Below, piece after piece: positions 5,976 to 11,691 of a stretch of 11,691 nucleotides of DNA. Source of the DNA: Gemmatimonadota bacterium (GTDB lineage: Bacteria > ARS69); NCBI GenBank assembly GCA_021604925.1, contig BQJX01000034.1:1-11691 (forward strand), in the 5' to 3' direction. Below the pieces are notes generated by a model, which was not told the DNA's origin, searched no databases, and saw nothing but the letters and a program-made list of their open reading frames with translations. The translations under genes and the position numbers were made by a program. Each line of letters starts with the position of its first letter. The first letter of the stretch is position 1.

Positions 5976-6791
5976 ATGGCGAACAACCAAAACGAAGACC
6001 GCTCGATCTACGTGAACTTCGACCCGAGTGCGCCGGAGGTCACCGAGTTCCGGCGGATCTTCACCCGGGTCGCGCGCCGCGCGCAGGAAGAGAAGCTGCG
6101 GACCATTCTGTTCACGAGTTCCGAGCAGGGCGAAGGCAAGACCACGTCCGCGTCGCTCTTTGCGATTGTCGCCTGCCAGTACCATGGGCTGCGTACCTGC
6201 CTCGTGGATGCGGATCTGCATCGCCCGCGCATCGGTGAGATGTTCGAGGTGCCGCGCGAGCCGGGTCTCGCCGAGATCCTGAAGGACAACTACTCCATCG
6301 AGACCACGCTCAAGCCGAGCCGCTACGAGAACCTCAAGATCCTGACCGCCGGCGGCAAGCACCCGTTCCCGTCCGAGCTGCTGCTCCCGGACCGCCTCGC
6401 GACCACGTTCGGGAAGCTCAAGCTGCTCTTCGACGTGATCGTGGTGGACGCTCCGCCGCTGCTGCCGGTGTCGGATTCCGCGGTGCTCTCGCGCGAGGTG
6501 GACGGAGTGGTGCTGGTGGTGCGTGCCGGCCGCACGCAGAAGGACGTGGCCGTGCGGGCCAAGCGGATCCTGGACGACGTGGGATCGAACGTGATCGGCG
6601 TGGTGGTCAACAACATGGAAGATGTCCTGCCGTACTACTACGGGCATTCCTACTACCAGGACTCGTACCACGCGGAAGAAGGCGACGAACCCAAGCGGCC
6701 CCGCTCCGAGCAGACGAAAGGGCGTCGCGACGGCGGCTCCGACTCCCCTCGACCCACGCCCCGGACCCGCGCTGCCGGCTCTTCGGGATGA
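5976..6791 (+). CDS. BY-type (CpsD/CapB/Wzc-like) tyrosine kinase
   Basis: A 271-residue cytoplasmic ATPase/kinase of the bacterial tyrosine-kinase family, encoded apart from its Wzz-like membrane activator. Visible motifs are Walker A SSEQGEGKTT (48-57, Lys55), Walker A' CLVDADLHRP (75-84, with Asp78 and Asp80) and Walker B FDVIVVDAPP (152-161). A tyrosine cluster lies at 220-231, YYYGHSYYQDSY, with six tyrosines in twelve residues, as expected for the autophosphorylated tail. In this family, cycling of tail phosphorylation controls polymer assembly with Wzz. The tail continues with about 36 Arg/Pro/Ser-rich residues (KRPRSEQTKGRR...), longer than the cluster-terminated tails usual in CapB/Wzc. 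The frame is open upstream to 5562, but homology starts at ATG 5976, 2 nt after the Wzz stop. The ribosome binding site is weak, suggesting translational coupling. Its stop overlaps the next start (ATGA). Confidence 0.93.
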   Translation: MANNQNEDRSIYVNFDPSAPEVTEFRRIFTRVARRAQEEKLRTILFTSSEQGEGKTTSASLFAIVACQYHGLRTCLVDADLHRPRIGEMFEVPREPGLAEILKDNYSIETTLKPSRYENLKILTAGGKHPFPSELLLPDRLATTFGKLKLLFDVIVVDAPPLLPVSDSAVLSREVDGVVLVVRAGRTQKDVAVRAKRILDDVGSNVIGVVVNNMEDVLPYYYGHSYYQDSYHAEEGDEPKRPRSEQTKGRRDGGSDSPRPTPRTRAAGSSG

Positions 6792-7753
6792 ACCGGACTC
6801 TGGGGGCACTGGTTCGCCTCGCGATCGGGGTGGGCCTGCTGGTCTTCCTGCTGGTTCGCGTCGATCTCAAGCAGGCCTGGGCCACGCTGTCCGCCACGCA
6901 CCCCGCCTGGCTCGCGGCGGCGGTGGTGGCGCAACTGGGATCCAAGACGTGCTGGCTCCTGCGCTGGCGGGCACTGCTGGGCGCCGCGGAATGCCGGGTG
7001 CCGCCGGGCGCCCTGGCCCGCCTGATTCTCGTGGGGCTCTTCTTCAACAACTTCCTGCCGTCTTCCGTGGGCGGCGATGTCATGCGGGCGCTCGGCCTGA
7101 CCCGGTACGGAGCCACGCGCGCCACGGCCGCGGCCAGCGTGCTGGGTGACCGCGTGATCGGGATCCTGGCGCTGGCGATCATGGCGGTGGCCGGTGGTGC
7201 CGTGGGCGCCTTCTTCTGGCCCGGGCAGGGCCCCTGGGGCGTGGCGGTGGGCTTTGCGGCGCTCGTGGTGGGACTGGTGGTGGCGGTGGGGCGCCCGGAG
7301 GTGTTTCGCGCATTGACCGGATTCCGGGGACTGCCGGAGGCCGTATCCCGCAAGATGAAGCGCGTGCTCGATTCGCTCTCGCTCCTGGCGGAAAGACGAC
7401 GCATTCTCCTGGTGGCGATCCTGTTTTCGCTGGGACTGGCCGCGTGCTCCGCCGTGTTCCACTGGTCGGTGGGACGCGCCGTCGAGATCCAGGTTCCGCT
7501 CGTCTCGTACTTCGTGATCGTTCCCACCGTGATGCTGTTCGCCGCGCTTCCGATCACGTTCAATGGTCTGGGGGTCCGGGAACTCGGACTCGTGGGCTTT
7601 CTCGGCGCCCAGGGCGTCCCACAGGAGGAAGCTGCGGTGTTCGCAGCGTTGGCGTTCGTTGTCCCATTGACGTTCGCGGTGGCCGGTGGTGTCGTGTTCC
7701 TGGCGCAGGGTCGGTCGAACGGTCGGCGGGAACCCAGGGAGGCCATGCAATGA
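6788..7753 (+). CDS. Flippase-like LPG_synthase_TM (PF03706/AglD-type) membrane protein, copy 1
   Basis: This 321-residue protein is almost wholly hydrophobic, with about eight predicted spans. It carries the family signatures FFNNFLPSSVGGDVMRA at about 85-101 and FNGLGVRELG at about 258-267. The family covers the membrane half of lysyl-phosphatidylglycerol synthases (MprF), where it acts as a lipid flippase, and the membrane domain of archaeal AglD, which is fused to a GT2 dolichol-phosphate sugar synthase. The MprF aminoacyl-transferase domain is absent, so lysyl-PG synthesis is unlikely. Its place directly before a DPM1/ArnC-like GT2 suggests handling of a polyprenyl-phosphate sugar, but that is inference. 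Start ATG 6788 overlaps the kinase stop by 4 bp, with no clear Shine-Dalgarno site. The stop overlaps the GT2 start in the same way. Confidence 0.85.
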   Translation: MNRTLGALVRLAIGVGLLVFLLVRVDLKQAWATLSATHPAWLAAAVVAQLGSKTCWLLRWRALLGAAECRVPPGALARLILVGLFFNNFLPSSVGGDVMRALGLTRYGATRATAAASVLGDRVIGILALAIMAVAGGAVGAFFWPGQGPWGVAVGFAALVVGLVVAVGRPEVFRALTGFRGLPEAVSRKMKRVLDSLSLLAERRRILLVAILFSLGLAACSAVFHWSVGRAVEIQVPLVSYFVIVPTVMLFAALPITFNGLGVRELGLVGFLGAQGVPQEEAAVFAALAFVVPLTFAVAGGVVFLAQGRSNGRREPREAMQ

Positions 7754-8757
7754 GTAGCGCCATGGAGGAACGTCGGGTCCCGTCCACGCGTCGGCTGAGC
7801 GTGTCGTTCGTGATCCCGATGTACAACGAGAAGGACAACGTGGGGCCGCTGGTTCGCGAGGTCGGCGCGGCGCTGGACGCCTCGGGCCGCGACGCGGAAG
7901 TGATCCTCATCGACGACGGCTCCACCGACGGAACGTCGGCTCGCCTGCGCGAGGTTCCCAAGGAGGATCCGCGCTTCCGCGTGATCTTCTTCCGGCGCAA
8001 CTTCGGCCAGACGGCGGCCATGTCCGCGGGGTTCGACCACGCCCGCGGCGACGTGATCGTGGCGATGGACGGGGATCTGCAGAACGATCCGGCGGATCTC
8101 GAACTGCTCATGGCCAAGATCGAGACCGAAGGCTTCGACATTGTCAGCGGTTGGCGGAAGGACCGGAAGGACGCGTACGTGTCGCGACGCCTCCCCTCGT
8201 CCATGGCCAACTGGTTGATCGGCCGGATCACCGGGGTGAAGCTCCACGACTACGGCTGCTCCCTCAAGGCGTACCGCGCCGAAGTGCTCAAGAACGTGCG
8301 CCTGTACGGCGAGATGCACCGCTTCATCCCGGCGCTGGCCAGCTGGTACGGAGCGCGAATCACGGAGACGCCGGTGAACCATCGCGCCCGGACGATGGGC
8401 GTGTCCAAGTACGGAATCGGACGGACGATCCGCGTGATCCTGGATCTCATCACGGTGAAGTTCCTGCTGTCGTTCTCCACCCGGCCGTTGCAGGTCTTCG
8501 GCGTGTGGGGACTGGGGATCTTCAGCGTGGGGTTCGTCATCTCCGCGTACCTGACCATCCTCCGGCTGTTCGCCAAGATCCGCCTGTCCGAACGCCCGCT
8601 GCTGCTGCTGGGCGTCCTCATGATTCTGATGGGGGTGCAATTGATCAGTATGGGACTCCTGGGTGAGATTGTGATTCGCACGTACCACGAGTCCCAGAAC
8701 AAGCCGATCTACGTGATCCGGGAAATCGTGGGAGACGAGGACAAGACCGACGGATGA
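7750..8757 (+). CDS. Polyprenyl-phosphate glycosyltransferase, GT2 (DPM1/ArnC/GtrB-like)
   Basis: A 335-residue enzyme expected to transfer a sugar from a nucleotide donor to undecaprenyl phosphate on the cytoplasmic face. The N-terminal GT-A domain shows VSFVIPMYNEKDNV (18-31), LIDDGSTDGT with D55-D56, RRNFGQTAAMSAGFDHA, and the metal-binding DGDLQNDP with D107 and D109. It also has the typical DYGCSLKAYR and RTMGVSKYG segments. Two C-terminal membrane spans at about 245-274 and 284-310 match the ArnC/GtrB architecture. The ATG at 7750 was chosen because it overlaps the previous stop (ATGA) and has GGGAGG (7737-7742) 7 nt upstream; ATG 7762 is an alternative. The open frame reaches back to 7444 inside the previous gene, but that part is out-of-frame sequence. 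The two flippase-like paralogues lie on either side, each overlapping by 4 bp. The donor sugar cannot be assigned. Confidence 0.92.
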   Translation: MSSAMEERRVPSTRRLSVSFVIPMYNEKDNVGPLVREVGAALDASGRDAEVILIDDGSTDGTSARLREVPKEDPRFRVIFFRRNFGQTAAMSAGFDHARGDVIVAMDGDLQNDPADLELLMAKIETEGFDIVSGWRKDRKDAYVSRRLPSSMANWLIGRITGVKLHDYGCSLKAYRAEVLKNVRLYGEMHRFIPALASWYGARITETPVNHRARTMGVSKYGIGRTIRVILDLITVKFLLSFSTRPLQVFGVWGLGIFSVGFVISAYLTILRLFAKIRLSERPLLLLGVLMILMGVQLISMGLLGEIVIRTYHESQNKPIYVIREIVGDEDKTDG

Positions 8758-9695
8758 GGTCCGGCTTGGCAAGCGTGATCTGGAAGCTCGCAATCAGCGC
8801 CGCCCTGGTCACGTGGCTGGGGGTTCGGTACGCGGGCGACCAGCAGTTCCTGGACACCCTGCGCAGCCTGGATCCCTGGGCCTTCGTGTCGGCCTGCGGC
8901 GTGGTGGCCGCGGGCCTTGTCATCTCCGCGCTGCGCTGGAAGGTCCTCCTGGGCGCGCTCGGCGTGAGCCTGGCGCTGCCGCGGGCGGTGCGCCTCTACT
9001 TTGTGGGCTATTTCTTCAACCAGTTCCTCCCGACCACCGTCGGCGGTGATGTTGTGCGCGGCACCGGCGTGGGCGCCGGCGTGCCGCTGTCCCTGATCGG
9101 CAGTTCCATTCTCATGGAGCGCGCGCTGGGCTTCGGGTGCCTGCTGGGCATCGGCGTGACCGCGAGTTTCGTGCGTCCGGAGATGGCCGCGGTCCGGCTG
9201 TCGCTGCTGTTCGCGACGCTGGTCTACGTGGTGGGGCTGGGCGTGCTGGGCTTCGTGCCGCTGCCTCGTTCGGAGCGGCAGGGGCGTCTGGGCAAGGGGC
9301 TGCGCGGACTGCGTCGCGTGGCGCTGCAGTTCCGATCCTACGGGTTCCATCCGATGGCCCTGCTCGGGGGCGTGGTCCTGTCGCTGGGCTGGCAGTTGGC
9401 GCTGGTCGTGGCGAACGCGCTGCTGTCGCAGGGGCTCGGTGGCGTGGCTTCGTTCCGCAGTCTGCTGGCGCTGGTCCCGGTGGTGCAGGCCGTCAGCATG
9501 ATCCCGGTGAGCTTCGGCGGGCTTGGCGTCCGGGAGATGGGCTACGAGTTCTTCTTCCGCGCGTCCGCGCTGGAACCCGCGGGCGGCGTGGCCCTGGCCG
9601 CCGGCTTCCTCGGCGTGACCATCACGCTGGCGCTGGCCGGCGGGCTCGTGTACCTGATCGCTCCGGTGCGTCCGCGGGAGGTGGACGGTGGCTGA
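8754..9695 (+). CDS. Flippase-like LPG_synthase_TM (PF03706/AglD-type) membrane protein, copy 2
   Basis: A 313-residue polytopic membrane protein of the same family as the product of 6788-7753. The signatures fall at almost the same positions: GYFFNQFLPTTVGGDVVRG at about 85-103 and FGGLGVREMG at 254-263. Between them lie several hydrophobic spans and one basic loop (RSERQGRLGKGLRGLRR). There is no catalytic aminoacyl-transferase domain. The two copies differ clearly outside the motifs, so this looks like an old duplication or two separately recruited genes rather than a recent tandem copy. Start ATG 8754 overlaps the GT2 stop (ATGA). The nearest purine-rich stretch is about 13 nt upstream, so translation probably depends on coupling. 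The likely role is transport or membrane handling of a lipid-linked sugar, inferred from context. Confidence 0.85.
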   Translation: MRSGLASVIWKLAISAALVTWLGVRYAGDQQFLDTLRSLDPWAFVSACGVVAAGLVISALRWKVLLGALGVSLALPRAVRLYFVGYFFNQFLPTTVGGDVVRGTGVGAGVPLSLIGSSILMERALGFGCLLGIGVTASFVRPEMAAVRLSLLFATLVYVVGLGVLGFVPLPRSERQGRLGKGLRGLRRVALQFRSYGFHPMALLGGVVLSLGWQLALVVANALLSQGLGGVASFRSLLALVPVVQAVSMIPVSFGGLGVREMGYEFFFRASALEPAGGVALAAGFLGVTITLALAGGLVYLIAPVRPREVDGG

Positions 9696-11295
9696 GTCCA
9701 CGCTGCGTCGCGTACCGCTGGCGGGACTGGCGGCACTTGCGCTCGGTGCGTTCGGACTGCGCGTTCTGTGGATCGGGTTCGGGCTCCCGGAGACGCAACC
9801 CGAGGAGCGATGGGTGACCACGTTCTCATCGCTGGGTTGGTCGATGGGCCCGGGCGGCGTGCAACCCCTGGCGGGCGGCGTGCACCAGTGCCTGCTCTGG
9901 CTGGAGTCGGTGGGCGCGTTCCTGGCGCTTCGGGTGCTCGGTCTGGTGAACGATCCCGGAGAGTTCGCCACTTGGTTGGCGGGTGACCCCACGCAGTTCC
10001 TCACGGTGGCGCGGATCGGCGCGGCGCTGGCCGGAGCGGCCACGGTGGTGGTGCTGGCCCGGCACGCGGCCGCCGAAGTCAGCGTGCGGGCGGGATGGGT
10101 TGCCGGACTGTTCCTGGCGGTCGCGGGAACCCACGTGGAGCTGTCCCGCCGCGTCTCCGGGGACGCGGTGCAGGTGTTGCTCATCGGGCTGGTCTGGCTG
10201 GCGATCGCGGACGAGGCCGCGCGGCGACGCCGCTGGCCGGGGTGGGCGCTGGCCCTGCTGCTGGGTGCCACCCTGCGGTGCGGCTGGCCCAGCGTGCTCC
10301 TGCTGATTCCCTACGTGGTCGCATTGCGCCCATTGGGTGGTCGGACGCTGGGGGCGGCGGCGGCGGGTCTCGTCCTGGCGGCGATCCCCGATCCGCTGGG
10401 ACTCCTCGGGCTCGGCGTGTGGGGCGCCTTCGCGATTCCCAACGGCGACACGATCGGCGGAGCGTTCGCCGAGCTGGCAAGGACCGGGGGAGCCATGGGA
10501 CCCGCCATGGCGCTGCTGGCGGTGCTGGGAATCGCCCTGGGTTGGTTGGCCAAGCGTCCCGTCGTGGCGTGGCATGCCGGCTTCGCCCTGGCGGTGATCG
10601 TGGCGGGGGTGTATCGAATCCCCGGAGAGACCGGCCTGCACGCTCTCCTGCCGAGCGTTTGCCTGCTGGCCGGCGTGGCGCTGGACGACCTGGCGCAACG
10701 GCTGCGTCCGCTCGGACGCGGCGTGGTGCCCGCGGCCGCGGTCCTGGCGGCGGTGGTGGCGCTGGAGCCGGCGTGGACGTCGTTCCGGTCCAATCGCCAG
10801 GACGCCCAACCCACCACCGTGAGTCTGGCGGCGGCCTGGATCCGGAGCCATCTGGAACATCGCTCCGTGGTGGTGTGTCCCGGAACCGTGGAACTGTATG
10901 GCGCGCCGCTGGTTCCGATTCCCAACCTCAAGAAGAACCTGAAGGAGCGGGCGGCCTACCTCGAGAACATGGGCGCCCGGGAAGCCGTGTACTGGTCCCA
11001 CCGGGTGGAAGCGCTGGCGCCACCCCTCTACGATCTCCGCGTGGTGGAAGCCTCGGGCGTGTGGCCTTCCATGGCGGTCGCGCGGGAGTGGGGCGTGGAG
11101 TACGCGGTGATTCCCACCGGCGACTTCGTGGGCGGCGGCGGGAAGGCCCTGTCCCAGGCGAAGTGGAGCCGCCGCCACTTCTACGAGGAACTGCTCAACG
11201 CGCCGCAGGTGGAACTGCTGGGCACCTTCGAACCGGACGACACCGTGCGCGGGCCGAGCCTGGAACTGTGGCGGATCGGGAGCTCCGGCGGCTAG
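9688..11295 (+). CDS. GT39/PMT-like polytopic membrane protein (putative lipid-linked-sugar glycosyltransferase)
   Basis: A 535-residue protein with roughly ten hydrophobic spans in the first 370 residues and a soluble, probably periplasmic, C-terminal region (about 370-535). The layout matches PMT/GT39-type GT-C glycosyltransferases: a first span followed by an acidic loop (LPETQPEERW, E39-E40) where the family carries its catalytic acidic residue. Next comes a segment ARIGAALAGAATVVVLAR, and then AGTHVELSRRVSGDAVQV with D159 at the family's usual S/R...D position. GT-C enzymes use polyprenyl-phosphate sugars on the periplasmic side, which fits the GT2 upstream. The sequence is diverged and the acidic motif is not canonical, so activity is uncertain. 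GTG 9688 was chosen because GGGAGG (9676-9681) lies 6 nt upstream; it overlaps the previous gene by 8 bp. It is the last gene of the operon, ending 11 nt from the convergent asparagine synthase gene. Confidence 0.72.
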   Translation: MAESTLRRVPLAGLAALALGAFGLRVLWIGFGLPETQPEERWVTTFSSLGWSMGPGGVQPLAGGVHQCLLWLESVGAFLALRVLGLVNDPGEFATWLAGDPTQFLTVARIGAALAGAATVVVLARHAAAEVSVRAGWVAGLFLAVAGTHVELSRRVSGDAVQVLLIGLVWLAIADEAARRRRWPGWALALLLGATLRCGWPSVLLLIPYVVALRPLGGRTLGAAAAGLVLAAIPDPLGLLGLGVWGAFAIPNGDTIGGAFAELARTGGAMGPAMALLAVLGIALGWLAKRPVVAWHAGFALAVIVAGVYRIPGETGLHALLPSVCLLAGVALDDLAQRLRPLGRGVVPAAAVLAAVVALEPAWTSFRSNRQDAQPTTVSLAAAWIRSHLEHRSVVVCPGTVELYGAPLVPIPNLKKNLKERAAYLENMGAREAVYWSHRVEALAPPLYDLRVVEASGVWPSMAVAREWGVEYAVIPTGDFVGGGGKALSQAKWSRRHFYEELLNAPQVELLGTFEPDDTVRGPSLELWRIGSSGG

Positions 11296-11306
11296 AAAGC
11301 GACGCG

Positions 11307-11691
11307 CTACTCCTGCGCGGCCAACCAGCGGGCGAACATCCACGCGGCCCACAGCGGGTAGGTGCGATCGGCGGTCCGCGCACAGTGCTCCGCGTGCCAG
11401 GTTCGCAGCAACTCCTGATCCAGGTGCCCGCCGATGGCCGCTCCGGGGGCCAGCACATCGTCGGTGAAGCGATCCCGGAACGGGCCGGTCAACCACTCGG
11501 ACACGGGCGCGGTGAACCCCTTCTTCGGCAGGTCGATGTTCTCGGCGGGCAGGCGACGGCGCCCGATCGAGCGGAGGAGGTGCTTCGGTTTGAGGCCGGG
11601 GAGCTTGCGATCGGTGGGGATGCGGAACGCGAACTCCACGACGCGATGGTCCAGCAGCGGGCAGCGGACTTCCAGGCTGTGCTGCATGCTC
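11307..11691 (-). CDS. asnB: Asparagine synthase (glutamine-hydrolysing) C-terminal part, runs off right edge
   Basis: The frame enters from the right edge and ends at TAG 11307, giving the last 127 complete codons. The sequence SMQHSLEVRCPLLDHRVVEFAFRIP matches the AsnB synthetase-domain pattern SM-x-HSLEVR-x-P-x-LD. It is followed by GLKPKHLLR, LPAENIDLPKKGFTAP and a WL...F end, also typical of the family. The ATG at 11685-11687 is therefore internal, not the start. The amidotransferase domain and most of the ATP pyrophosphatase domain lie outside. Such amidotransferases occur in exopolysaccharide and exosortase (XrtA) loci, where they may amidate a sugar acid, but a housekeeping AsnB cannot be excluded from this fragment. 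It is convergent with the GT39-like gene, with no terminator visible in the 11-bp gap. Confidence 0.88.
   Translation of the reverse strand, partial: SMQHSLEVRCPLLDHRVVEFAFRIPTDRKLPGLKPKHLLRSIGRRRLPAENIDLPKKGFTAPVSEWLTGPFRDRFTDDVLAPGAAIGGHLDQELLRTWHAEHCARTADRTYPLWAAWMFARWLAAQE

Noticed and set aside
6788..7753. MprF lysyl-phosphatidylglycerol synthase
   Set aside because: Only the membrane domain is present, with no aminoacyl-transferase domain. The context is glycan synthesis.
6607..8793. Long minus-strand open frame of 728 codons
   Set aside because: It lies antisense to the kinase, flippase-like and GT2 genes, which have clear motifs. Its translation is low-complexity His/Arg/Pro-rich sequence typical of antisense frames in GC-rich DNA.
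8709..10271. Minus-strand open frame of 520 codons, and a similar one at 9826-11496
   Set aside because: Both are antisense to recognised membrane-protein genes, have compositionally biased translations and contain no family motif. They are shadow frames.
9688..11295. Reading the last operon gene as the missing exosortase
   Set aside because: It is too long, lacks the exosortase Cys/Arg/His active-site arrangement as far as I can see, and its layout fits PMT/GT39-type proteins better.

Overview
The window comes from a GC-rich, Gram-negative (diderm) bacterium. An AsmA-type envelope protein, a Wza-like outer-membrane exporter and a PEP-CTERM protein all point to an outer membrane. Start codons are ATG or GTG, often behind GGAGG-type ribosome binding sites, and the reading frames are tightly packed. 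I cannot name the species; the combination would fit several little-cultured GC-rich diderm phyla.

Layout. Positions 1-1597 (minus strand) hold a two-gene unit: a small DUF2064/TIGR04282-type nucleotidyl/glycosyltransferase-like protein followed by an AsmA-family protein that runs off the left edge. At 1800-2066 (plus) is a very small PEP-CTERM protein with its own intrinsic terminator. Positions 2130-2254 carry a degenerate 37-bp tandem repeat. At 2300-3115 (minus) is a short monotopic sugar-phosphate transferase that would start a polyprenyl-linked glycan. The 205-bp divergent intergenic region (3116-3320) holds a sigma-54-like promoter candidate facing the sugar transferase, a sigma-70-like candidate facing right, and two hairpins in the rightward leader.

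Positions 3321-11295 (plus) look like one seven-gene operon with overlapping or nearly touching genes. It encodes a Wza-like export protein, a Wzz/GNVR chain-length protein, a BY-type tyrosine kinase, a flippase-like LPG_synthase_TM/AglD-type membrane protein, a DPM1/ArnC/GtrB-type family 2 glycosyltransferase, a second flippase-like paralogue, and a GT39/PMT-like polytopic membrane protein. The C-terminal part of an asparagine synthase (AsnB-type) converges on it at 11307-11691 (minus).

How the genes may work together: the sugar transferase starts the repeat unit, Wzz and the kinase control chain length, and the Wza-like protein exports the polymer. The GT2, flippase-like and GT39-like genes form a separable module that could make a polyprenyl-phosphate sugar, move it across the inner membrane and transfer it to a periplasmic acceptor. 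The PEP-CTERM gene and the asparagine synthase recall exosortase (XrtA/EpsH) exopolysaccharide loci. No exosortase, Wzx flippase or Wzy polymerase is visible here, so those would have to lie outside the window.
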